Positions 1 through 8,231 of a stretch of 64,000 bases of DNA are shown piece after piece. Under the pieces are notes generated by a model. That model made no database searches, had not been told where the DNA came from, and worked only from the letters and a program-made list of their open reading frames with translations. This DNA is from Halovivax gelatinilyticus. Its GTDB lineage: Archaea > Halobacteriota > Halobacteria > Halobacteriales > Natrialbaceae. The stretch spans positions 385,992-449,991 of the forward strand of contig NZ_CP101322.1 in assembly GCF_024300625.1 (NCBI RefSeq), in the 5' to 3' direction. Position 1 is the stretch's first letter. Each line of letters begins with the position of its first letter. The position numbers were made by a program, and so were the translations under genes.

Positions 1-1
1 G

Positions 2-577
2 ATCGTCCCGGTCGCGGTGACGGCGTCGGCGCTCCTCGCGATCGCGCTCGCACTGGCGCTCCCGGCGTCCGCGTGGCCGTGGATCGTCGGATTTCTGGTT
101 CTCGGCGCCGCCTACAGCGCACCGCCGCTTCGCCTCAAGACGACGCCGCTTCTCGACTCGCTCTCGAACGGGCTCTACGTGCTTCCAGCCGGCGCCGCGT
201 TCGTCGCCGTCTCGGGGTCACAGCCACCCGCGCTGTCGATTCTGGCCGGCTGGCTCTGGGCGATGGCGATGCACACGTTTTCGGCGATTCCCGACATCGA
301 TCCCGATCGCCGAGCGGGAATTCAGACGACGGCGACGGTGTTCGGCGAACGAGGTTCGTACGCGTACTGCGGAGTGTGCTGGCTGCTCGCGGCCGTTACG
401 TTCGGACTCGTCGATCTACGATTGGGCGCGGTGCTCGCCGTCTACCCGGCGCTCGCGGTCGCCGTCGCGGGAACGTCGATTCCGGTTGATCGCGCCTACT
501 GGTGGTTCCCGGCGATCAACACCGCCGTCGGGGCCGCGATAACCGTCGGCGGGCTCTGGGTGGTCGTCCATGGCTGA
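2..577 (+). CDS. lyeJ: UbiA-family prenyltransferase, 3' part (probable lycopene elongase)
   Basis: Partial gene: the reading frame is open from base 2, so the start lies left of the window; 191 residues remain. What is visible is a hydrophobic, multi-helix C-terminal half with a short acidic loop containing DIDPD (about base 294-308), like the second aspartate-rich prenyl-diphosphate site of UbiA enzymes. In haloarchaea a UbiA member adds C5 units to lycopene on the way to the C50 carotenoid bacterioruberin. The lyeJ assignment comes from the neighbour: its last 8 bases overlap cruF, as in the described crtD-lyeJ-cruF cluster. With the N-terminal half missing, another UbiA specificity cannot be excluded. 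Confidence 0.8.
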   Translation: MVPVAVTASALLAIALALALPASAWPWIVGFLVLGAAYSAPPLRLKTTPLLDSLSNGLYVLPAGAAFVAVSGSQPPALSILAGWLWAMAMHTFSAIPDIDPDRRAGIQTTATVFGERGSYAYCGVCWLLAAVTFGLVDLRLGAVLAVYPALAVAVAGTSIPVDRAYWWFPAINTAVGAAITVGGLWVVVHG

Positions 578-1466
578 CGGAGAGGCCGGCTCGACGGGAT
601 CGTTGATCGAACGGAGTCCGTCGAGAGCCGCGATTCAGCGGTACCTCGAGAGGAGCGTCCTGGAAAATCGGATGACGATCGCCGTCGTCTTCCCGGCCGT
701 CGGTGCGGTCACGCTAGTAGCGAGCGCGGAAGGGTGGCTGCCGGAGCCGCTCGCGTTCAATCCGCTGTTGATCCTCTTTGGCACGCTCGTCATGCGATCG
801 CCGTTACTGGTCGGCATCGCGCCGCGGGTCGGCACCCGGGCGCTCGTCTTGCTCTCCGCAGTGACGTGTTACACCTGGGCGATCGAGCTGATCGGCGTCC
901 GAACTGACTGGCCCTACGGCGCGTTCGAGTACGGCGTTCGACTGGGACCGATGCTGTTCGAGTCGATTCCGCTGGCGCTGCCGCTGTTCTTCGTGCCGCT
1001 CGCGTTGAACGCCTACCTTCTCTCGCTGCTCGTCCTCGGCGAGCGAGCGTCTAGTTCCGCGGTACGAATTCCCCTCGCGATCGGCGCCGTCGTCGCAGTT
1101 GATCTCGTCCTCGATCCGGCCGCCGTCGCCGTCGGATTCTGGCACTTCGAAGACGGCGGGTTCTACTACGACGTACCCGTCTCGAACTACCTCGGATGGG
1201 TCCTCTCTGCGACGGTCGCCGTGGTCCTCGTCGATCTCGCGTTCGACAGACGGCGACTCATCGAGCGCGTCGACGAGTGCCCGTTCGTGCTGGACGATCT
1301 GGTGAGCTTCGTCGTCCTCTGGGGACTCATCAACACGCTCTACATGAACGTGATTCCGGCGTTGATCGCCGTCGGATTCGGGCTCGCACTCCACTCGACG
1401 GGTCGGTACGAAATCCCGATCGACGATCCGCGAGCGGGCGCGAGTCGATGGTTCGACCGACGGTGA
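570..1466 (+). CDS. cruF: CruF-type carotenoid hydratase (bisanhydrobacterioruberin hydratase)
   Basis: A 298-residue integral membrane protein with about seven hydrophobic segments and the CruF-like pattern of a WAIELIGVRTDWPYG stretch near residue 107 and PAAVAVGFW near residue 183. The family hydrates the ends of the C50 carotenoid backbone, the last step to bacterioruberin. The ATG at 570 overlaps the preceding prenyltransferase by 8 nt, so the two are probably translationally coupled. crtB follows convergently 13 nt away, so this end holds early (crtB) and late (lyeJ, cruF) steps of one pathway. Length is normal for the family. Family is secure; exact substrate follows the haloarchaeal pathway. 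Confidence 0.85.
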   Translation: MADGEAGSTGSLIERSPSRAAIQRYLERSVLENRMTIAVVFPAVGAVTLVASAEGWLPEPLAFNPLLILFGTLVMRSPLLVGIAPRVGTRALVLLSAVTCYTWAIELIGVRTDWPYGAFEYGVRLGPMLFESIPLALPLFFVPLALNAYLLSLLVLGERASSSAVRIPLAIGAVVAVDLVLDPAAVAVGFWHFEDGGFYYDVPVSNYLGWVLSATVAVVLVDLAFDRRRLIERVDECPFVLDDLVSFVVLWGLINTLYMNVIPALIAVGFGLALHSTGRYEIPIDDPRAGASRWFDRR

Positions 1467-1479
1467 GTCTCCGCGCCGA

Positions 1480-2427
1480 TCACCGACTCGGAAGACGCGT
1501 CCGAATCCCGGTAGCGGAGTCCGGTTCGTCCGTCGGAATGGCGCTCGCGCGACGAAACACGAGTTCCGGGTCGCCGTGGCGACGCCAGTACCACCAGGTC
1601 CGGACCAGACAGCGCGCCAGCTGCCACCGCGAGAGCGTCGGGCGATGGGAGAGGACGTCGTACCCCAGATCGCGTACGAGTCGGTGGTGTTCGGCGTAAC
1701 AGACCGCCGCGAGGAGGATGGGAAACTGGCAGTCGTCCGGGAGGTATCGAATGCCCGCGACGCCCTCGTGATAGCGCGCTTCCGTCCGCCTGAGTTCGGC
1801 AGCGATCGAATCGCGGACGGCCGGTCCGAACTCGAGCCGTTCGATCGACTCGATCGAACCGCCGTGGGCTTCGAGCGTCTCCTCGGGAATGTAGATCCGA
1901 TCGCGCTCTTGGACGTCCTCGCGAACGTCTCTAATGAAGTTGGTGAGTTGAAACGCCTCACCCAGTCTGTGTGCGTGGCTCATCGCCGCGGACGGATCGT
2001 CCGGGTCGATGATCGCGGTCATCATCGCCCCGACGGCCGCGGCGGATCCGCGCACGTACGCGTCAAGTTCGTCGACGGTCGCGTACCGATCCGTGTCGAC
2101 GTCCATCGCCATCGCGTCGAGGAACACCTCCACCTCGGCAACCGGAATGTCGTACTCGGTACGAACGTCGCAGAACGCGCTGAGCACCGGATCGTCCGTC
2201 TCGATCAGACCGAGCGCCTCGGCTCGGATCGACTCGAGCGTCGCCTGTTGCTCGGCGGGCGTCCGATCGCCCGGGTCGTCGACGACCTCGTCTGCGACGC
2301 GAAAGAACCCGTAGAGGATGTACGTCGGGTGGCGCACTCGCTCCGGCAGCAATCTCGTCGCGAGGTGAAACGTCCGTCCGGTCTCTCGCTGAATCGTCCG
2401 ACCGGCTCTACTCTGATCCTGATTCAT
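1480..2427 (-). CDS. crtB: phytoene synthase
   Basis: Predicted 315-residue squalene/phytoene synthase that condenses two geranylgeranyl diphosphates to phytoene, the committed carotenoid step. The first aspartate-rich motif is at residues 46-50 (DEVVD, after GFFRVA); the second lies in TNFIRDVREDVQERDR further on, followed by the usual IYIP. The ATG at 2427 was chosen because residues upstream in the same frame are not family-like and a TATA box at 2471-2479 places the transcript start about 20 nt before it. It converges with cruF and so has its own promoter, separate from the lyeJ-cruF unit. Confidence 0.93.
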   Translation of the reverse strand: MNQDQSRAGRTIQRETGRTFHLATRLLPERVRHPTYILYGFFRVADEVVDDPGDRTPAEQQATLESIRAEALGLIETDDPVLSAFCDVRTEYDIPVAEVEVFLDAMAMDVDTDRYATVDELDAYVRGSAAAVGAMMTAIIDPDDPSAAMSHAHRLGEAFQLTNFIRDVREDVQERDRIYIPEETLEAHGGSIESIERLEFGPAVRDSIAAELRRTEARYHEGVAGIRYLPDDCQFPILLAAVCYAEHHRLVRDLGYDVLSHRPTLSRWQLARCLVRTWWYWRRHGDPELVFRRASAIPTDEPDSATGIRTRLPSR

Positions 2428-2470
2428 GTGGGACGTCCCTTCCGTCCGCCGGTGGCTACCATCAGGAGGT

Positions 2471-2479
2471 GTATAATTA
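2471..2479 (-). promoter_or_regulatory. TATA box of crtB
   Basis: On the minus strand this reads TAATTATAC, an AT-rich island in GC-rich DNA about 45 nt upstream of the crtB ATG. By the archaeal rule of about 27 nt from TATA centre to start site, transcription would begin near 2448 and give a leader of about 20 nt. Confidence 0.5.
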
Positions 2480-2594
2480 CTAGTGCGTTTCGAAACGCGT
2501 GATACTCGGCGAAACGGAGAGCACCGTCCGTCGGAGCTGACACTCACTGAGAGCGCGGAAAAACCATTACTCGGTCGCGAAAGTATCGCCACCT

Positions 2595-2765
2595 ATGGCC
2601 CACGCTCCCACGACGAAACGTCGATCCCGCTGTCTGAACTGCGGTTTCAGCGCCCCGGACGGAAGCGACGAGTGGAAACGGATCGACGTCCCCGGACTCG
2701 GCCGAATGAGCCAGTGTCCCGAGTGTACCAGCACGAACCTCATCACCGGAATCTCGATCAACTAA
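2595..2765 (+). CDS. small zinc-ribbon protein (56 aa)
   Basis: ATG at 2595 to TAA at 2763-2765. The product has two cysteine knuckles, CLNC near residue 13 and CPEC near residue 41, spaced for one zinc ion, on a short basic N-terminus. It fits the haloarchaeal class of CPxCG-related zinc-finger microproteins, most of unknown function. msrB begins 41 nt downstream on the same strand, so cotranscription is possible. The cysteine pattern and haloarchaeal codon use support a real gene despite its size. Confidence 0.7.
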   Translation: MAHAPTTKRRSRCLNCGFSAPDGSDEWKRIDVPGLGRMSQCPECTSTNLITGISIN

Positions 2766-2806
2766 GCGGAGACAGACACTTGGGTCTCGGTCGCCAATCG
2801 ATTCAC

Positions 2807-3211
2807 ATGAGCCAGGAATCGACCGACCTCCCGGAGACGGACGAGGGGTGGCGCGAACGACTCACCGACGAGGAGTACGAGATATTGCGAGAGGCTGGAA
2901 CGGAGGCGCCATTCAGCGGCGAGTACGTCGACCACGACGGGGACGGAACGTTCGCCTGCGCCGGCTGCGGAACGACCCTGTTCGACGCGAAGACGAAGTA
3001 CGACTCCGGCTGTGGCTGGCCGAGCTTCTACGACGCGCCCGACGACCGGATCGAGACGCGTCTCGATACGAGTCACGGCATGCACCGAACCGAAGTACTG
3101 TGTGCGACCTGCGGCGGTCACCTCGGACACGTGTTCGAGGACGGACCGGAACCGACGGGAGAGCGCTTTTGCATCAATTCGGCCGCGCTCGACTACGAAG
3201 ACGTCGATTGA
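2807..3211 (+). CDS. msrB: peptide-methionine (R)-S-oxide reductase
   Basis: A 134-residue MsrB, which reduces the R epimer of methionine sulfoxide in proteins. The structural zinc cysteines are C51/C54 (CAGC) and C99/C102 (CATC); the catalytic cysteine is C122 in RFCINSAAL. The family stretch SGCGWPSFYDA follows near residue 67. The ATG at 2807 begins directly before the conserved N-terminal helix; the frame is open upstream but that part is unlike the family. Cytoplasmic, no signal peptide. Length and all key residues are normal. Confidence 0.95.
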   Translation: MSQESTDLPETDEGWRERLTDEEYEILREAGTEAPFSGEYVDHDGDGTFACAGCGTTLFDAKTKYDSGCGWPSFYDAPDDRIETRLDTSHGMHRTEVLCATCGGHLGHVFEDGPEPTGERFCINSAALDYEDVD

Positions 3212-3321
3212 GCCCGCCCGAATCGCGCGGCCAGTGTGGCGCTCGAATGGGCGATGCCATCCACGGCAGGTTCGACATCCGGTGTACTCGTACGCACCGA
3301 CTGACCGACCGATGGCCTGGA

Positions 3322-4353
3322 CTAGCGATCCGGCATCGTCGAGTATCGCTCGACGCCCGACATATCAGCGCGGTCCTGAGCCGGCATCGTCGAGTGGCCG
3401 GATCGACCGTAGCCGCTCACGGACGTCCGTTCCGCCCTCGATTCGTCCGAACCTACCGACGTCTTTTCGTCACCGCCGACGAGTCCGTCACCGTCGCCCG
3501 TATCGAGGAGTCCGTCGTCTTCGGATTCGCCATTGGATTCGTCTCCGTCGGCCTCGTTCGATTCGGCTCCCTCGGTCCCGTTGGATCCGTCTCCCTCGGC
3601 TCCGTTCGATTCGTCGTCACTACCGACCGCCTCGCTGACGAGGCCTGTGATCCCATCGTCGGACGAACCGTCTCCGACTCCGACCGCCTCGCTGACGCCG
3701 GCTATCACCCCGTCATCGTCGAACACGCCACTACCGTCCCGATCGAAGCGGCCGACATCGTCCGTCTCGAACGGTGCGTCGAGATCGGCGACGGCGTCGT
3801 CGAACGCAGATCGTAACATCGAGGCGATCCCCGCATCATCGTCCTCAACCGTCTCGGAGTCACCCTCGCTCGTGTCGTCACCGTCGTCTTCAGCCGCGTC
3901 CGCCTCGGGAGCCTCGTCTTCGACCTCCTCACTCTCACCGGACTCGCCGGGCCCGGAGCCGATTTCGGATCGGGCGTCGACCAGCGTCGAGAGCGTCTCC
4001 AGTGCCCCGTCGTCGATCCCCGAGTCGTCCGCCTCGTCCGGGACGAGCCGCGAGAGCGCCAGGAGGGTTCGGAGCGCGTGAACGCGGTCGGCGTCGCCGG
4101 TGAGGATCGCCTCCGGGATCGATTCCGGACCGTCTTCCGCGTCGAATCCGATGGCTCCGAGGAACGCGTCCGGTTCGCTCGTCTCGATCAGTTCCTCGGC
4201 CCGTTCGGCCAGCGATTCGAGCGATTGACGACGATCGTCGTCGAGATCCGTGAGAGGCTCGTCGTCGGCCTCGGCGTCGAGGTCGTCGAGCTCGGTCGTC
4301 GCGGCCGAGAGCAACTCGTCGACCGTTTCGGAGATGTTCTCCGCCATACTCAC
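3322..4353 (-). CDS. acidic protein of unknown function, fourth gene of acidic operon
   Basis: 343 residues with a helical, leucine-rich N-terminal third (about 1-125), then long Asp/Glu/Ser/Gly-rich disordered stretches. Two copies of a short motif, GVSEAVG and GLVSEAVG, lie near residues 218 and 237, each followed by an acidic spacer. The C-terminus turns basic and polar (about 295-343), unlike the rest. The ATG at 4353 overlaps the stop of the preceding gene as ATGA, so the two are coupled. No signal peptide or membrane span. I do not recognise a named family. Position in a tight four-gene operon suggests it works with the glycine-zipper proteins upstream. Confidence 0.65.
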   Translation of the reverse strand: MSMAENISETVDELLSAATTELDDLDAEADDEPLTDLDDDRRQSLESLAERAEELIETSEPDAFLGAIGFDAEDGPESIPEAILTGDADRVHALRTLLALSRLVPDEADDSGIDDGALETLSTLVDARSEIGSGPGESGESEEVEDEAPEADAAEDDGDDTSEGDSETVEDDDAGIASMLRSAFDDAVADLDAPFETDDVGRFDRDGSGVFDDDGVIAGVSEAVGVGDGSSDDGITGLVSEAVGSDDESNGAEGDGSNGTEGAESNEADGDESNGESEDDGLLDTGDGDGLVGGDEKTSVGSDESRAERTSVSGYGRSGHSTMPAQDRADMSGVERYSTMPDR

Positions 4354-5081
4354 TCCCCGTCGTTCGCGACGGCCCCGACGATCCGGTCGACCATCTCGTC
4401 GTGGGTGATGTTCGCCGTAACACCGACCGACTTCGCGATCGACTGGGCGTCCCGGTACGAGATCGCCCGAAGGTACTCTTCCAGGGTCTCGATCTGGAAC
4501 GACTCCAGGTCGGAGACGTCGAGGTCGGAGGCGTCGACCTCGTCCGGATCGAGTTGCTCGAGCTCGGCGCCGTCGTCCGCTCCGTCGTCTCCGTCCGACG
4601 GTTCCTCGCCGGCCGTCGTCTCGTCAGTCGACGATTCGCCGTCTCCGTCGTCGGTTTCAGCGTCGTCTGTCTCGTCCGCGTCGGTCGAGTCGCCGTCTCC
4701 GCCGACGATCGCCGAGGCGACCGTTTCGCGCAGATCCCGGTCCTGGAGCGAATCGGCGATCGCCGAGAGGACCGATCCTCGCTCGCGGGACTCGGCGAGG
4801 GCGTCGGCCAGGCCGTCTCGCAGCGCCGACGAGAGCTCCCGACCGAGTTCCTGTGGCCGGGTTTCATCGTCGATCTCACTGATCGTCTGGTGGACCCGGC
4901 GGCCGATCGCCGACCCGATTCGTCGGCCGGCCACCTCGCCGAGCCGAGCCCCGACTGTCCGACCGACCTCGGTCGCGTCGATCTGGTCCTGTACCGAATC
5001 GCCGCTTACGAGTCCCTCGGCGTCTATCTGGTCGGTCGCCTCTTCGACGACGACCTCCGTCATCGACTCGGGATCACTCAT
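4350..5081 (-). CDS. acidic glycine-zipper protein, third gene of acidic operon
   Basis: About 243 residues from the ATG at 5081 (5090 is an alternative). Glycines sit exactly every fourth residue at 40, 44, 48, 52, 56 and 60, a GxxxG zipper typical of tight helix packing in or on membranes. Residues 19-35 match the second-gene product without gaps (I19, D20, E22, G23, L24, G27, D32, I34, D35), so the two are paralogues at their N-termini. A second helical part is at about 70-115. After an acidic linker, residues about 188-243 form a compact helical domain with a short-helix pattern faintly like SAP or Rho-N modules. Function unknown. Confidence 0.65.
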   Translation of the reverse strand: MSDPESMTEVVVEEATDQIDAEGLVSGDSVQDQIDATEVGRTVGARLGEVAGRRIGSAIGRRVHQTISEIDDETRPQELGRELSSALRDGLADALAESRERGSVLSAIADSLQDRDLRETVASAIVGGDGDSTDADETDDAETDDGDGESSTDETTAGEEPSDGDDGADDGAELEQLDPDEVDASDLDVSDLESFQIETLEEYLRAISYRDAQSIAKSVGVTANITHDEMVDRIVGAVANDGE

Positions 5082-5102
5082 CGATCTCACGTCCGTGATC
5101 GA

Positions 5103-5564
5103 TCATTCGGAGGATTCACCCTCGTCGTCGCTGGATTCACCCTCGTCGGATGCGTCGCTCTCGTCTTCGCCGTCCTCTGCGGATTCGTCCTCGGCGCTCT
5201 CCCCGTCTGTATCCTCCGTTTCAACCGCTTCATCTTCCCCCTCATCGTCCTCGGCCTCCGTGTCTTCGGTCTCGGATTCATCATCGTCCCCGGCCTCGGC
5301 TTCGTCACCGTCCTCGGTTTCGGCCTCGTCATCCTCGTCGCGGCCCAGGAGTTCGTCGACGAGTACCTCGCCGATCGTTTGCCCGACCATGGCGCCGACT
5401 TTCCGTCCGACCATCGCACCGATCGCGCCGCCGAGGGCCTCCCCGAGCGGTTCGTCCTCGTCGATCGAGTCCTCCCACTGAGTTCCCTCGAGAAGGCCCT
5501 CGATATCGATTCCCTCGGTGATCTCTCCGTAGTCGACTCGTTCCGTCAGTGATGTTTCACTCAT
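5103..5564 (-). CDS. acidic glycine-zipper protein, second gene of acidic operon
   Basis: About 153 residues. The N-terminal 75 are ordered and carry glycines at 41, 45, 49, 53, 57, 61 and 65, a perfect four-residue period, within a small-hydrophobic helix long enough to cross or insert into a membrane but broken by R54, K55 and Q62. The last 80 residues are almost only Asp, Glu, Ser, Thr, Gly and Ala. The ATG at 5564 overlaps the stop of the previous gene by 8 nt; an in-frame ATG at 5570 is the alternative. Paralogous at its N-terminus to the third-gene product. No family name recognised. Confidence 0.65.
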   Translation of the reverse strand: MSETSLTERVDYGEITEGIDIEGLLEGTQWEDSIDEDEPLGEALGGAIGAMVGRKVGAMVGQTIGEVLVDELLGRDEDDEAETEDGDEAEAGDDDESETEDTEAEDDEGEDEAVETEDTDGESAEDESAEDGEDESDASDEGESSDDEGESSE

Positions 5565-6606
5565 TGTCATCCTCCGTCGTCGCGGCGTCTTCGCCAGGGC
5601 CGTCTTCGGACTGTTCGTCGTTCGTCTCCCAACCGCCGTCGGTCGTGGCGGCCTGCTCCGCCTTATCGGTGGTCGTCTCCGCCATCTGCTTCGCTCGCTC
5701 GTCCGCCTCGTCGACGACGCGTTTCAGGACGGTCTGGAGCACCCAGGTGAGCGCCCGCTCGAACGGAAGCGCGAGTACGGCACTCATCGCGGTCGCTCGG
5801 ATCTTCGCGCCGATCGACCGCAAGATGCCGGCATCGGACTCCTCACCCTCGTCAGCCGCGTCCTCACCCTCGTCAGCGTCCTCACCCTCGTCGGCCGCGT
5901 CCTCGCTCGTGTCGTCTTCGCTTTCGGCCTCATCAGCCGATTCGTCGTCAGCGTCGTCTTCGCTCTCTGCCTCATCTTCCGACTCGTCGTCTTCCGCCTC
6001 CTCGCGTTCGTCCTCACCGTCGCTCGACCCGCCGACGAACGGGACGAGACCGACCAGTCGAGATTTGAGTCCGCCGAGGATCGACCGCGGCGAGAGTTTC
6101 CCGAGTAATCCCCGCAGCGACGACATCAGCCCGCTCCCCGCACCGGTGATCCCATCGACGAGTCCCGCCACCTGCGATAAGAGGTTCCCGAGCAACCGCT
6201 TCTCCCCGGGGACGGCCGACACGTCGAGATCGACCTCCGAGAGGTGGACCTCCAGTCCGAGCAGGTTGAGGTGCAACCCGTCCAGAAGCAGGTGGAGGAT
6301 CGTCGCCTCCTCGTCGGGCTGGTCTTTCGGCGCCTCTTTGATCGTGACCTCCTGTGCATCCTCGATTTCGATCGATTCGAGTTCGCTTCCGTCGCCGCTT
6401 TCCGCCACCGACGACTCATCCGACTCGCCCGTCTCGCCAGCGCCACCTGATTCGCTCGACTGCTCTCCTTCGTCGTTCTCGGTTTCCGATTCGGTCGATT
6501 GCTCGTCAGTGCCCTCCGATTCGGTCGACTCGTCTCCGTCGCCGTTCTCGGATTCCGATTTAGTCTGGCCGCTCGATTCCTGTCGTGCGTCCGATGGCGG
6601 GCCCAT
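5557..6606 (-). CDS. acidic protein with LLG/LLGNLL motif, first gene of acidic operon
   Basis: 349 residues. A disordered acidic N-terminus (1-75) leads to a hydrophobic module at about 102-152 holding HLNLLGLEV, a PGE turn at 133-135 and RLLGNLLSQVAGLVDG. I know this LLG...PG...LLGNLL pattern from many uncharacterised bacterial and archaeal proteins, where it usually ends in a hydrophobic tail. Two further glycine/leucine-rich amphipathic segments lie near 158-192 and 265-315, separated by a low-complexity acidic spacer coded by a short DNA tandem repeat around 5842-5910. No signal peptide. It leads the operon; its frame overlaps the next start. Function unknown; a membrane-surface scaffold is my inference. 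Confidence 0.65.
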   Translation of the reverse strand: MGPPSDARQESSGQTKSESENGDGDESTESEGTDEQSTESETENDEGEQSSESGGAGETGESDESSVAESGDGSELESIEIEDAQEVTIKEAPKDQPDEEATILHLLLDGLHLNLLGLEVHLSEVDLDVSAVPGEKRLLGNLLSQVAGLVDGITGAGSGLMSSLRGLLGKLSPRSILGGLKSRLVGLVPFVGGSSDGEDEREEAEDDESEDEAESEDDADDESADEAESEDDTSEDAADEGEDADEGEDAADEGEESDAGILRSIGAKIRATAMSAVLALPFERALTWVLQTVLKRVVDEADERAKQMAETTTDKAEQAATTDGGWETNDEQSEDGPGEDAATTEDDNE

Positions 6607-6824
6607 GTTTCGAATCAGTACGACTCATACCACCGGGCGGCCAGGTTCTTGGCCTTGCACGTGCTACTCCGCCGGACCCCATTTCAGAAAGTACGAGATT
6701 AGAGACCAGTAGCCGAGATTTACTAAGCTGAATAGGATAACACCCACAAAGAAGGGATAATTTCGGCGCGTATAGCTTAGATATTCTCGATAAGATATGT
6801 TTCCCCCCCGAGCCGAGACCCGGT

Positions 6825-7928
6825 ATGAATCGTCGCCTTGCGCTCGTACTCGTCGTCGGCTCGCTGATCGTTCTCGGAGGGTGTCTCGGTGAATTTATCG
6901 AGGAAACACCCCTCGATACCGACGACGCCGACCCATCGGTCGTCGACGACCTCGACGGCGACGACCACCTCGAAATACACCACCTGGACGTCGGTCAGGG
7001 GGACGCGACGGTCGTCGTCGAACCGTCGGGCGAAACGATGCTGATCGATTCCGGTGACTGGCGGGCCGACGGCGAGGCCGTCATCTCGTTTCTCGAGGCT
7101 CGCGGAATCGACCGGATCGACCACCTCGTCTCGACGCACGCCCACGCGGACCACATCGGCGGACACGCCGCGGTGATCGAACACGTCGAGACCCACGGCG
7201 ACGGCGTCGGAGCGGTCTACGACTCCGGCGTCGCCCACACGTCCCAGACGTACGAGAACTACCTCGACGCCGTCGAGGCACACGACGTGGCGCTGTACGA
7301 GGTCCGCGAGGGCGACGTCATCGAGTTCGGCGAGGCGACAGTCGACGTTCTCAATCCACCGACTGAAGATTCGGGAACCGACCTCCACTACAACAGCGTG
7401 ACGGTGACGATCACCTACGGCGAGGTGACGTATCTCACCACCGGTGACGCCGAAGCGGACGCAGAATCTCGGATGGTCGACGCCCACGGCGAGACGCTCG
7501 ACGCAGACATCTACCAGGCGGGTCACCACGGCTCGTCGACGAGTTCGACGCCCGCGTTCGTCGACGCGGTCGATCCCTCGATGACCATCATCTCGAGCGC
7601 GTACGACAGCCAGTACGGACACCCACACGACGAGGTGCTTCGGTCGTTCGCCGAACGCGGAATCGAAACCTACTGGACGGGCGTCCACGGCGACGTCGTC
7701 GTCGCGACCGACGGCGAATCGATCGCCGTCGACGCCGCCTCCGACGGTCCGACCGACGGCGACGCGTTGCTCGAAGCAAAGCCGGATGATACGGACGACG
7801 GTCAATCGAGCGTCGGCATCGCCCCGTCCGGGCTGTCGCACGCACCGATCGATCCGTCGTCGGTCAGCCCGATCGATGGACCACCACGGGGGCACGTTAA
7901 TCACGTCGCGGCTGCATTGTCCACCTAA
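6825..7928 (+). CDS. ComEC/Rec2-like MBL-fold lipoprotein
   Basis: 367 residues. The N-terminus is a lipoprotein signal with lipobox LGGC, lipid Cys at 20, so the protein should be anchored on the outer face of the membrane. A metallo-beta-lactamase domain follows: HHLDVGQGDA near 52, the metal motif THAHADH at 104-110, and TGDAEAD and AGHHGS further on. This is the soluble nuclease-like domain found at the end of ComEC, here without the channel. A DUF3006 gene follows 2 nt later, a pairing also seen in bacteria. Probable role: extracellular phosphodiesterase or nuclease. The C-terminal 50 residues after the domain are low-complexity. Confidence 0.85.
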   Translation: MNRRLALVLVVGSLIVLGGCLGEFIEETPLDTDDADPSVVDDLDGDDHLEIHHLDVGQGDATVVVEPSGETMLIDSGDWRADGEAVISFLEARGIDRIDHLVSTHAHADHIGGHAAVIEHVETHGDGVGAVYDSGVAHTSQTYENYLDAVEAHDVALYEVREGDVIEFGEATVDVLNPPTEDSGTDLHYNSVTVTITYGEVTYLTTGDAEADAESRMVDAHGETLDADIYQAGHHGSSTSSTPAFVDAVDPSMTIISSAYDSQYGHPHDEVLRSFAERGIETYWTGVHGDVVVATDGESIAVDAASDGPTDGDALLEAKPDDTDDGQSSVGIAPSGLSHAPIDPSSVSPIDGPPRGHVNHVAAALST

Positions 7929-7930
7929 GT

Positions 7931-8209
7931 ATGTCCGATCAAACGACCGCCGTACTCGATCGCATCGTCGACGGCGAAACCGCCGTCCTGCTCGTCGAAG
8001 GCGACGGCGAGGTGATCGACGAGGTGACCGTTCCCGCCGAGACGCTCCCGGACGGGGGACGCGACGACGGTTCGGTCTACGCCGTCGCGTACGTCGACGG
8101 TGACCTCGCGTCGCTCGAGTACCGGCCCGGGGAGTCGACGGATCGACGCGAGGCCGCCCAGGAGCGATTCGACCGGCTCTCGTCCCGTCTCGGTGACGAG
8201 GACGAGTAA
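7931..8209 (+). CDS. DUF3006 family protein
   Basis: 92 residues, with the DUF3006 pattern: an opening AVLDRIVDGETAVLLVE strand pair and a later DGDLASLEYRP, then a charged helical tail rich in Arg and Glu. It starts 2 nt after the MBL lipoprotein stop, so the two are cotranscribed. DUF3006 genes repeatedly sit beside ComEC-like MBL genes, which suggests a shared process, but no activity is known. No signal peptide, so if it partners the lipoprotein it would be from the cytoplasmic side. Confidence 0.8.
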   Translation: MSDQTTAVLDRIVDGETAVLLVEGDGEVIDEVTVPAETLPDGGRDDGSVYAVAYVDGDLASLEYRPGESTDRREAAQERFDRLSSRLGDEDE

Positions 8210-8231
8210 CGGCGCCGGACGGTCGAATCGA

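Noticed and set aside
804..1961. 385-codon minus-strand frame across cruF and crtB
   Set aside because: Arg/Ser-rich shadow; both + strand cruF and minus-strand crtB carry family motifs in other frames.
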